The translations under genes and the position numbers were made by a program. Shown in pieces: positions 57,434 to 64,000 of a DNA stretch of 64,000 nt. The DNA lies in the NCBI RefSeq assembly GCF_900109565.1, contig NZ_FNZZ01000003.1, positions 393,165 to 457,164 on the forward strand, read 5' to 3'. The notes below the pieces were generated by a model. The model had not been told where the DNA came from. It searched no databases and saw nothing but the letters and a program-made list of their open reading frames with translations. Source of the stretch: Sphingomonas palmae. Its GTDB lineage: Bacteria; Pseudomonadota; Alphaproteobacteria; Sphingomonadales; Sphingomonadaceae. How positions within the stretch are numbered: position 1 is the first letter of the stretch; every line of letters begins with the position of its first letter.

Positions 57434-58327
57434 CTATAGCAAGTCGTGGGCGCGATACCACTCGGCTGTGGCGGCAAGCGCGGCGGCGGTGTCGTGTTCG
57501 GCACGCCACAGCGCGGGCGAGGGCAGCGCGTGCGCGACCCAGTCGGGATGGCGGAAATAGCCGACACGGTCAGGGGTTAGCTTCGCGCGTGACCCGCGGA
57601 ACATGCGGTCGAGCCTCGCCGCGCCCGACAGGATAGCGCCCGGCAGCGACAGCGGTATGGAGCGGCGTCCGACTGCCTTGCCGAGCGCGCGCGCGAAGTC
57701 GCGGTGATCCCAGCCACCGGGTCGGCCGTCATCGGGTTCGAGCACCATGTGGCGCGCGCCATCGCCGGCCGCGAGCGTCAGAAGCAGCCGCGCCAGATCC
57801 TCGACCGCGATGACCGACAGGCGGTTGCCGCGTGGGGGCAGGGGCACGAGCCCGCGGCGCGCGAAGCGGAACAGCTCCAGCATCTCGTGGTCGCGCGGGC
57901 CGAAGACGGCGGGCGGGCGCACGATGGTCCACTCCAACCCGCTCAGCTGCACCAGCCGGTCGGCCTGGAGCTTCGACCAGCCGTAATCGGATAGGTACGG
58001 TTCACGCGCGGCGAGCGACGACACGTGGACGAAGCGCTGCACGCCGGCGGCACCGGCGGCGGCGATCATGCTGCGCGTGCCGTCGATGTTGCCGCTGACG
58101 AAGCCCGCGCGGTCGGCGGCGTTGACGATCCCGGCGACGTGGATGACTGCGTCGGCGCCATCGACCAGCGTACCCGGTCCGGCAAGGTTGCCCGGTACCC
58201 AGGTGACGCCGTCCCGTTCCGGTTGCTCCCGCCTGGTGAGTGCGCGGACCTGATGCCCGGCGGCGAGCGCCTGGTCGACGAGGTGGCTGCCGACGAAGCC
58301 GGTTGCGCCGGTGATGGCGAGGATCAT
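57434..58327 (-). CDS. cerR: NAD-dependent epimerase/dehydratase-like reductase, probable ceramide reductase
   Basis: 297 residues. Extended SDR fold: cofactor loop ITGATGFVGSHLVDQAL, VIHVAGIVNAADRAGFV, VSSLAAREPYLSDYGWSKLQ with the YxxxK catalytic pair, and VRPPAVFGPRDHEM. In Caulobacter the homologous gene beside spt reduces the 3-oxo group of the acylated sphinganine (CerR). Context supports that role; the sequence alone shows only an SDR. It overlaps proB by four bases. Confidence 0.78.
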   Translation of the reverse strand: MILAITGATGFVGSHLVDQALAAGHQVRALTRREQPERDGVTWVPGNLAGPGTLVDGADAVIHVAGIVNAADRAGFVSGNIDGTRSMIAAAGAAGVQRFVHVSSLAAREPYLSDYGWSKLQADRLVQLSGLEWTIVRPPAVFGPRDHEMLELFRFARRGLVPLPPRGNRLSVIAVEDLARLLLTLAAGDGARHMVLEPDDGRPGGWDHRDFARALGKAVGRRSIPLSLPGAILSGAARLDRMFRGSRAKLTPDRVGYFRHPDWVAHALPSPALWRAEHDTAAALAATAEWYRAHDLL

Positions 58328-59442
58328 CGCGCGCTTCCTTTCAGATAGGCCATGTGGTTGCGGTGGACGAGCGCGGCGCGCGGTGCGTAGCCCAGCAGCG
58401 CGGCATGCTCGTCGCTGCGCCGACCGATCAGCCGCGTCGCGTCGGTGGCGTCATATTCGCTCAACCCGCGCGCGATCGTGCCGTGGTCATCGTCGATTGT
58501 GACCAGATCGCCGCGCGCGAACTCTCCCGTGATCTGCGTCACTCCGGCCGCAAGAAGGCTCTTGCCCGCCGCCAGCGCGGCGGCGGCGCCCGCGTCGACG
58601 TGGATCGCGCCGTGCGCGGTCAGCCCGCCGGCGAGCCATGCCTTGCGTGCCGGCGCGCCGCGTTCAGCGACGAAGATCGTGTGCCGCGCCGGTGTCGACA
58701 ACGGATGGTCGCCGCGCCCGCTCGCGATCGCCAGATGCGCGCCGGCAGCATTGGCGATCCGCGCGGCGGCAATCTTGCTGACCATCCCGCCCGATCCCAT
58801 GCCCGAGCTCGAGCCGGTGTCGGCCATCGCCTCGATCGCGGCGTCGATCCGTTCGACACGGCCGATGTGCGCGGCGCCGGGCAACGCGGGGTTGCGGTCG
58901 TACAGTCCGTCGATGTCGGAGAGCAGGACGACGCCGTTCGCGCCCGCCGCCTGCGCGACGCGCGCGGCGAGCCGATCGTTGTCGCCGAAGCGGATTTCCT
59001 CGGTCGCGACCGAATCGTTCTCGTTGATGACCGGCACGACGCCCAACGTCAGCAGCCGGTCGAGGGTCGCGGCCGCGTTGAGATAACGGCGGCGCTCTTC
59101 CAGGTCGCCGAGCGTGACGAGCATCTGGGCCGCGGCGATCCCCTGCGCGTCCAACAGCTCGGCCCAAACGCCAGCGAGCGCGATCTGCCCGACAGCAGCG
59201 GCGGCCTGCGCATCCTCGAGACTTGCCCGGCCACCCTTTGCGAGCCCCAGCCGCCGCGCACCGAGCGCGATCGCGCCCGAGGAGACGATCGCGACCTGCT
59301 GCCCGTCGGCACGCCGCGCGGCGACGTCGGCCGCGACGCTCGCCACCCAGTCGCGCCGCACACTACCGTCGGGCGCGACGAGCAGCGCAGAGCCGATCTT
59401 GACGATCAGCCGCTGGCAGGCAGAGGCGGGAAACAGCGACAT
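58324..59442 (-). CDS. proB: Glutamate 5-kinase
   Basis: 372 residues from ATG 59442. First step of proline synthesis. The kinase domain has LIVKIGSALLVAPDGSVRRD, VSSGAIALGARRLGL, PVINENDSVATEEIRFGDND and SSSGMGSGGMVSKIAAARIA; a C-terminal PUA domain (AIHVDAGAAAALAAGKSLL) follows. It sits after obgE, the usual alphaproteobacterial pair, and overlaps cerR, joining proline synthesis to the sphingolipid genes in one transcript. Confidence 0.95.
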   Translation of the reverse strand: MSLFPASACQRLIVKIGSALLVAPDGSVRRDWVASVAADVAARRADGQQVAIVSSGAIALGARRLGLAKGGRASLEDAQAAAAVGQIALAGVWAELLDAQGIAAAQMLVTLGDLEERRRYLNAAATLDRLLTLGVVPVINENDSVATEEIRFGDNDRLAARVAQAAGANGVVLLSDIDGLYDRNPALPGAAHIGRVERIDAAIEAMADTGSSSGMGSGGMVSKIAAARIANAAGAHLAIASGRGDHPLSTPARHTIFVAERGAPARKAWLAGGLTAHGAIHVDAGAAAALAAGKSLLAAGVTQITGEFARGDLVTIDDDHGTIARGLSEYDATDATRLIGRRSDEHAALLGYAPRAALVHRNHMAYLKGSAR

Positions 59443-59532
59443 GCAGGCGTGATCGTTAGCGCACCGCGACGAGGTGGCAAGCATGCGCGCGATGGTGACG
59501 GCGTCGCCAATCGGTACGCCTGCTCCGATCCG

Positions 59533-60579
59533 TCAGAGTGGCGACCACTCGACCGCATCTTCCTCCCCATCATCGTCGACCGGCGAATCGGTCGAAGGGA
59601 TCGCCTCCAGCAGCTTGTCGAGAACCCAATCGACGCCGATGCCGCTGACACCCGAAATCGGGATCACCTCGGCGCCACTCGCATCCTCCAGTTCGGCGGA
59701 GAGCGCGGCGATCAGTTCGTCGTCGAGCGTGTCGATCTTGTTGAGCGCGACGACGACCGGCTTCTCGTCGAGTCCGCCACCGTAAGCCGCCAGTTCCTCG
59801 CGCACGATGCGATAGCTTTCCGCCACGTCCGGATCGTTCGCGTCAACCAGGTGAAGCAGCACGCGGCAGCGCTCGATATGGCCGAGGAAGCGGTCGCCGA
59901 TTCCGGCGCCTTCGGCCGCACCCTCGATCAGGCCGGGGATATCGGCGAGGACGAACTCACGATTCTTGTGCCGGACGACGCCCAGTTGCGGGCGCGTGGT
60001 GGTGAAGGCGTATTCGCCCACCTTTGCCTGCGCGTTGGTCACCTGGTTGATGAAGGTCGACTTGCCGGCATTGGGCAGGCCGACGAGCCCGGCGTCGGCG
60101 AGCAGTTTCAGGCGCAACCACACCCAGGCTTCCTCGCTCGGCCAACCGGTGCCGTGCTGGCGCGGCGCGCGGTTGGTGGAGGTCTTGTAGCTCGCATTGC
60201 CGCGCCCGCCGTCGCCACCGCGCAGGAAGACGACGCGTTCACCGACACGGGTCAGATCGGCGAGCAAGGTGCGTTCGTCGTCGTCGGCGAGGATCTGCGT
60301 GCCCACGGGCACCTTGATGACCAGATCGTCGCCACCCGCGCCGGTGCGGTTGCTGCCCGATCCGCCCTGACCGCGTGGTGCGCGGAAGTGCTGTGTGTAG
60401 CGAAAGTCGATCAGCGTGTTCAGTCCGGCGACCGCCTCGAACACGATGTCCGCGCCTTTGCCGCCGTTGCCGCCATCGGGACCGCCGTACTCGATGAACT
60501 TTTCACGCCGGAAACTGACGGCGCCGGGACCACCGGAGCCCGAGCGGACGAAGATCTTTGCCTGGTCGAGGAAATGCAT
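59533..60579 (-). CDS. obgE: GTPase ObgE/CgtA
   Basis: 348 residues. Essential GTPase in 50S ribosome assembly and stress control. The Gly-rich Obg domain ([49 protein letters not shown]) fills the first 155 residues; the G domain has [25 protein letters not shown] and [10 protein letters not shown]. The C-terminal tail is short and acidic. Upstream rplU/rpmA are the conserved neighbours. Confidence 0.97.
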   Translation of the reverse strand: MHFLDQAKIFVRSGSGGPGAVSFRREKFIEYGGPDGGNGGKGADIVFEAVAGLNTLIDFRYTQHFRAPRGQGGSGSNRTGAGGDDLVIKVPVGTQILADDDERTLLADLTRVGERVVFLRGGDGGRGNASYKTSTNRAPRQHGTGWPSEEAWVWLRLKLLADAGLVGLPNAGKSTFINQVTNAQAKVGEYAFTTTRPQLGVVRHKNREFVLADIPGLIEGAAEGAGIGDRFLGHIERCRVLLHLVDANDPDVAESYRIVREELAAYGGGLDEKPVVVALNKIDTLDDELIAALSAELEDASGAEVIPISGVSGIGVDWVLDKLLEAIPSTDSPVDDDGEEDAVEWSPL

Positions 60580-60634
60580 GGCGCGCTGCCTAGCGTGTCC
60601 GGATGGCTAAAGCGACCCGGTGCGAATCGCTCGG

Positions 60635-61225
60635 CTATCTGGGTGCTACCTTCGCGCGATCGGCGAGGAGCATCGCGCGGGCGAGCTCGCGTGCGCGCTC
60701 GCGCGGCAGGCCGAGTGCGCGCGCCATCGGCGCGCCGAGCAGCGCGTCGCCGAGCGCCATCAGCACGAGTTGCAGCGTCTCGTCATGGATCGGCGCGCCG
60801 GGATCGTTGTCCTGCGCCAGTTCCTCAACCAGATCGTGGATCGCGGTCAGGATCGGATCGAGTGCGTCCTCGTTGCCGGACAGGATCATCCAGCTGGCGA
60901 GCGCGCCCGCACCGTTCTTGCCGAACGCGTCGAAGGTCAGGTCGACCACCTCCGCCGGGTCCTCGCGCTCGCGCGCGCGCAGCACTGCCGACTTGATCGT
61001 ACCGACGATGCGGCTCGCCATGCTGGCGATCAGCGCCTTCTGCAGCCCGTCGGCGGAGCCGAAATGATGAAGCAGGTTGGCGTGCGTTCGCCCGATCCGC
61101 GCCGCCACTGCCTTCAACGTCACCGCTTGCGGGCCGACCTCAACCAGCAGCGCACGCGCGGCCTCGAGTGCCGCTTCGCGCGATTGCTCGGGGGTTAGAC
61201 GACGGGGAAGCGGGGTCACGGTCAT
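60635..61225 (-). CDS. TetR/AcrR-family transcriptional regulator
   Basis: 196 residues from ATG 61225. The N-terminal helix-turn-helix is AARALLVEVGPQAVTLKAVA with ARIGRTHANLLHHFGSADGL. The C-terminal ligand domain is variable, so the inducer cannot be named. It lies between the GNAT gene and obgE on the same strand. Confidence 0.9.
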   Translation of the reverse strand: MTVTPLPRRLTPEQSREAALEAARALLVEVGPQAVTLKAVAARIGRTHANLLHHFGSADGLQKALIASMASRIVGTIKSAVLRAREREDPAEVVDLTFDAFGKNGAGALASWMILSGNEDALDPILTAIHDLVEELAQDNDPGAPIHDETLQLVLMALGDALLGAPMARALGLPRERARELARAMLLADRAKVAPR

Positions 61226-61271
61226 GAACCCTGATCCGCGATTGCGACCCGCCGCGCAACGCCGTTGCGGG

Positions 61272-61826
61272 TCAGGCCGCAATCGGCATGGCGCATGCAG
61301 CGTCGCTCGTCACGCACGGTCGGGTGAGGTCAAGCGCGAGATCGACGCACTCGACCTCGCCCCCGCGTGCGAGCGAGAACAAGCGACTGCGGCCGGTCTC
61401 GACGAAGCCGAGCTTGCGTAGCACGCGCCCGGATGCCGGATTGTCGATCATGTGACGCCCGACCAGCCGCTCGCTGCCGAGTGCGTGGCGCGCCATCTGG
61501 GTGACGGCGGTCGCCGCCTCGGTCGCGTAGCCGAGACCCCATCTATCCGGAGTCAGCCAGTAACCGAGTTCGTGTGTCCGGTCGCCGAGCGCGATCAGCT
61601 CGATCCCGCCGATCAAGCGGTTCTCGCCCCGCGTCATGATCTGAAAGCGTGCCTGATGCGCGGCGCGCGGCAATGAGAGAAAAGCCTCGGCGTCGCCGAG
61701 CGCATACGGCCACGGCGCGCGCGACAGGTTGCGCACCACCGCCTCGTGCCCGATTGCGAGCGACAGGGCAGGGGCGTCCTCGGGCCAGCCGGGCCGCAGG
61801 GTCAGTCTCTTCGTCAGCGCGAACAC
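61272..61826 (-). CDS. GNAT-family N-acetyltransferase (RimJ/RimL-like)
   Basis: 184 residues from GTG 61826, chosen because AAGGAG lies nine bases upstream. The RimJ-like pattern is LTKRLTLRPGWPEDAPAL, IGGIELIALGDRTHELGYWL, the acetyl-CoA loop WGLGYATEAATAV, and DNPASGRVLRKLGFVETG. The substrate is unknown; relatives acetylate protein N-termini or small amines. It starts after the rpmA terminator. Confidence 0.85.
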   Translation of the reverse strand: MFALTKRLTLRPGWPEDAPALSLAIGHEAVVRNLSRAPWPYALGDAEAFLSLPRAAHQARFQIMTRGENRLIGGIELIALGDRTHELGYWLTPDRWGLGYATEAATAVTQMARHALGSERLVGRHMIDNPASGRVLRKLGFVETGRSRLFSLARGGEVECVDLALDLTRPCVTSDAACAMPIAA

Positions 61827-61899
61827 GATCTCGCTCTCCTTGACCAGGGCCCCAAGCACGCCCGCGTGACGCGCCGGAGACAGGATGGAGGGAGACACG

Positions 61900-61930
61900 A
61901 AAAAAGGGAGCCGGGGTGACCCGCCTCCCT
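61900..61930 (-). terminator. Rho-independent terminator after rpmA
   Basis: Minus-strand GGGAG/CTCCC stem with GGGT/CCCC pairing inside, followed by TTTTTT. It lies about 65 bases past the rpmA stop. Confidence 0.88.
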
Positions 61931-61994
61931 TGTTGGTTCGGTGCCGCGTGGCACTCGGGTCGCCCTGGTGGGCAACCCGGATGGTTACCCGATG

Positions 61995-62264
61995 TTATTC
62001 AGCCGCCATCGGCATAGTATCGACCGAGCAGAATTTACGGCCGAGCTTGCCGTCGTGGAACACCACGCGGCCGTCGACGAGCGCGAACAGCGTATGGTCC
62101 TTGCCGATGCCGACATTGCGGCCCGGGTAGAACTTCGTTCCGCGCTGACGCACCAGGATGTTGCCCGCGATCGCTTCCTGACCGCCGAACTTCTTCACGC
62201 CGAGACGACGACCGGCCGAATCGCGACCGTTGCGCGACGAACCGCCTGCTTTCTTATGTGCCAT
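61995..62264 (-). CDS. rpmA: 50S ribosomal protein L27
   Basis: 89 residues. The start [20 protein letters not shown] and GVKKFGGQ, then [16 protein letters not shown], are diagnostic of L27, whose N-terminus reaches the peptidyl-transferase centre. No N-terminal leader of the Gram-positive cleaved type is seen. Confidence 0.98.
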   Translation of the reverse strand: MAHKKAGGSSRNGRDSAGRRLGVKKFGGQEAIAGNILVRQRGTKFYPGRNVGIGKDHTLFALVDGRVVFHDGKLGRKFCSVDTMPMAAE

Positions 62265-62294
62265 TTCGAATAACCTCCTGCGAGCCGCTGTTCG

Positions 62295-62594
62295 TTACGC
62301 GCCGATCGACACGATCTTGAGGATCGTGTGCTGCTGGCGGTGGCCGTTGCGGCGGCGATAATTGTGACGGCGGCGCTTCTTGAACACGATGACCTTGTCG
62401 GCCTTCGCCTGCGCGATGATCTCGGCCGCGACCGACAGACCGTCGGTCGGCTTGAGATCGGAACCTTCGCCCGCGAGCAGCACGTCGCCCAGCGTCACCG
62501 ACGCCCCAGCGTCACCGTCGATCTTGTCGACGACGATCTTGTCTCCAGCGGCAACGCGGTACTGCTTGCCGCCCGTGCGCACGATAGCGAACAT
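62295..62594 (-). CDS. rplU: 50S ribosomal protein L21
   Basis: 99 residues from ATG 62594. [20 protein letters not shown] at the start and [19 protein letters not shown] near the end are L21 signatures. It is the first gene of rplU-rpmA; the 112-bp region before it (62595-62706) should hold the promoter and leader. Confidence 0.98.
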   Translation of the reverse strand: MFAIVRTGGKQYRVAAGDKIVVDKIDGDAGASVTLGDVLLAGEGSDLKPTDGLSVAAEIIAQAKADKVIVFKKRRRHNYRRRNGHRQQHTILKIVSIGA

Positions 62595-62706
62595 GGCTCT
62601 TTTCACTTCCCAAATGTCTATGCCCGCTGGGGCAGACCCCGCGGAAGAAAGCGCGCAGCTAAATAATGGCAGCCGTCGTGTCAACCGTTCGGACGTGTTC
62701 CAACGA

Positions 62707-63090
62707 TCAATGACGGTGCTGTCGCTTCAAGCCGTAGCGCCCGTCCTCGGATCGATCGAACAATCCGGACACCGCGGGGTGTTCGACGGGATCATCGCTT
62801 TCGTCGTGCACCAGGTTCTGCTGGCTGACATAGGCGACATAGCTCGACTCGGCGTTCTCGGCGAGCAGGTGATAGAAGGGCTGGTCCTTTCGCGGACGGA
62901 AGCTCTCCGGGATCGCTTCATACCATTCGTCGGTGTTGGCGAAGACCGGGTCGACATCGAAGACGATTCCGCGAAAGTCGAGCATCCGGTGGCGTACGAC
63001 ATCACCGATCGAGAAGCGCGCGTGTGCGACCGGCGGTGCGATCGGCCGGGCAGGGGAAGAATCAGTAACGGCGGACACGGTGTCGTTCAT
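62707..63090 (-). CDS. hspQ: Heat shock protein HspQ / YccV-like hemimethylated-DNA-binding domain protein
   Basis: 127 residues from ATG 63090. The YccV-like domain shows [56 protein letters not shown] and QQNLVHDES. In E. coli HspQ is a Lon substrate and specificity factor. An N-terminal 27-residue extension is Pro/Ala-rich. It is divergent from the tRNA-Ser gene. Confidence 0.9.
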   Translation of the reverse strand: MNDTVSAVTDSSPARPIAPPVAHARFSIGDVVRHRMLDFRGIVFDVDPVFANTDEWYEAIPESFRPRKDQPFYHLLAENAESSYVAYVSQQNLVHDESDDPVEHPAVSGLFDRSEDGRYGLKRQHRH

Positions 63091-63259
63091 GCGCTCCAAG
63101 ATAGTGCGAGCGCGAAAGCGCACAACAGCGCTCTATATACAGCGGTGTGACCCTAATCGATTCGGCACTCAAGAAAGGCTTGCGCGCCACTCATCGCATC
63201 GGTAGAGGCGCCGCTCCGACCACTTCACCGGCTTTCGTAGCCGGATCGAAGGACCTCGC

Positions 63260-63349
<90 letters not shown>

Positions 63350-63450
63350 CGTCCTGCACGATCTGCTCACATTAGGCACCTCAGTCACCTGGCGATCCCC
63401 GTGATCGCTATTTGCCGAGAACATGACGGTCAAGCTCGCTCGACCACCGT

Positions 63451-63612
63451 CTTTCGGAGGCGCGTTACCGTGCGGGCGTTGACTCCTTCCTCGTGTCGCT
63501 TGACGCGCAGCGTACCGCCTATGCCGCTCAGCAGCAGCTCGTCACAACGCGTTTGACGGGTGCGAGTAACCTGGTGGAGTTGTATCGTTCGCTGGGTGGC
63601 GGGATCAACTGA
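63451..63612 (+). pseudogene. Dead 3' fragment of an RND efflux outer-membrane factor (NodT/OprM type)
   Basis: The frame ending at TGA 63610-63612 encodes EARYRAGVDSFLVSLDAQRT, AYAAQQQLVTTRLTGASNLV and ELYRSLGGGIN, the characteristic C-terminus of NodT-family outer-membrane efflux lipoproteins (normally about 470 residues). Only about 54 codons remain and no start or upstream domain exists before the tRNA gene 100 bases away. A compound hairpin that may have been its terminator follows. Confidence 0.82.
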
Positions 63613-63623
63613 GCGGGGGTGTG

Positions 63624-63655
63624 CTCGTGAGGTGGCCTTCCAAGGCGCTCACGAG
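63624..63655 (+). terminator. Compound hairpin after the efflux gene remnant
   Basis: Outer stem CTCGTGAG/CTCACGAG (63624-63631 and 63648-63655) with an inner stem GCCTT/AAGGC. It is a probable surviving terminator of the lost efflux gene and separates it from the rRNA promoter. Confidence 0.6.
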
Positions 63656-63705
63656 GCTTGTGACGCGGGATTGAGCGAAAACTGCAACTTTTCTGCAAAA
63701 ACCGT

Positions 63706-63734
63706 TTGACGGTATTCGTTGGCCCGCCTAGATG
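63706..63734 (+). promoter_or_regulatory. rRNA operon promoter
   Basis: TTGACG (63706-63711), exactly 17 bases, TAGATG (63729-63734). A strong sigma70-like -35 with a weaker -10, preceded by an AT-rich stretch (63680-63703) that could act as an UP element. Confidence 0.7.
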
Positions 63735-64000
63735 GGTGTCACCGCAGCGGCGGGGCGCTAGACGCTGACGACGCTAGCTGGTGTGATCGGAAACGGTGGC
63801 GCGGCGGTCTGGCTCTTTACCGGAGGGTAGGGGGATGGACTGAGCGCTGTGTTTTTGTCGCTCTTTGACATTGTTGGTTTAGATGAAGGGACATGCGGGC
63901 GGCGGCTTTTGCGGGTTCTGGCACATTCAAGGTGTGTTGGGGGTCGTTAGAAGTTAAGCTGAAGCTTGTATGTCTCTTACGTTACACATGTAAGATTTGT
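63735..64000 (+). other. 16S rRNA leader with boxA-like antitermination site
   Basis: No coding sequence is convincing in these 266 bases. CGCTCTTTGACA at 63859-63870 matches the boxA element of rRNA leaders, and the following ATGAAGGGACATGCGG and AGAAGTTAAGCTGAAGC stretches resemble sphingomonad pre-16S leaders. The mature 16S gene should begin shortly after the window ends. Confidence 0.72.

Noticed and set aside
58354..60996. An 880-residue plus-strand open frame across cerR, proB and obgE
   Set aside because: It is an antisense shadow; the minus strand carries conserved ProB and Obg motifs along the whole stretch.

Overview
The window is a high-GC chromosomal segment from an alphaproteobacterium, most likely a Sphingomonas-like member of the Sphingomonadaceae. 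The support is a complete alphaproteobacterial division/cell-wall (dcw) cluster, an NDUFA12-type complex I subunit, a NepR/PhyR/EcfG general stress response locus, the argS-SPOR-nagZ-scpAB-tatABC gene order, and a sphingolipid gene set (serine palmitoyltransferase, its acyl carrier protein, a ceramide-reductase-like epimerase, a ceramide-synthase-like acyltransferase and a fatty acyl-AMP ligase). Genes are packed tightly, and many stop and start codons overlap as GTGA or ATGA.

Layout. 0-7.7 kb: the start of a membrane protein, a fatty acyl-AMP ligase, recX, a double cold-shock protein, NDUFA12, a DUF2155 protein, aat, an orphan ParA, a lipoprotein and cysK. 7.8-26.8 kb: the dcw cluster mraZ-rsmH-ftsL-ftsI-murE-murF-mraY-murD-ftsW-murG-murC-murB-ddl-ftsQ-ftsA-ftsZ. 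It is preceded by four MraZ-box-like repeats with exact 10-bp spacing, and murB is interrupted near its start by a palindromic element that stays in frame. 27-37.3 kb: a TPR/SPOR protein, dgt, argS, a second SPOR protein, nagZ, scpA, scpB and tatABC. 37.4-41.7 kb: an entericidin-like peptide and the general stress response locus, consisting of a PhyP-like sensor with a degenerate ATPase domain, nepR, phyR, a 45-residue membrane peptide and ecfG. 41.8-49 kb: housekeeping genes (glnE, bcp, DUF455, an M23 peptidase, erpA, xthA, an outer-membrane protein). 49-60.6 kb: envelope-lipid genes, namely a ceramide-synthase candidate, a desaturase, lptG/lptF, a CHASE3 hybrid kinase and the run obgE-proB-cerR-ACP-spt. 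60.6-64 kb: TetR, GNAT, rpmA, rplU, hspQ, tRNA-Ser(CGA), the dead 3' end of an efflux outer-membrane gene, and an rRNA operon promoter and leader. The window ends just before the expected 16S gene.

Together the genes cover peptidoglycan precursor synthesis and the divisome, export, stress control and an unusual outer membrane. Sphingomonads are known to replace lipopolysaccharide with glycosphingolipids, and here sphingolipid genes lie next to lptF/lptG while lpxC is absent from its usual place after ftsZ. The observations most worth following are the palindromic insertion in murB, the kinase-dead-looking stress-response sensor beside nepR, the small membrane peptide between phyR and ecfG with its own candidate EcfG promoter, and the sphingolipid/Lpt grouping. 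All functional calls were made by reading translations and motifs; no database search was run.
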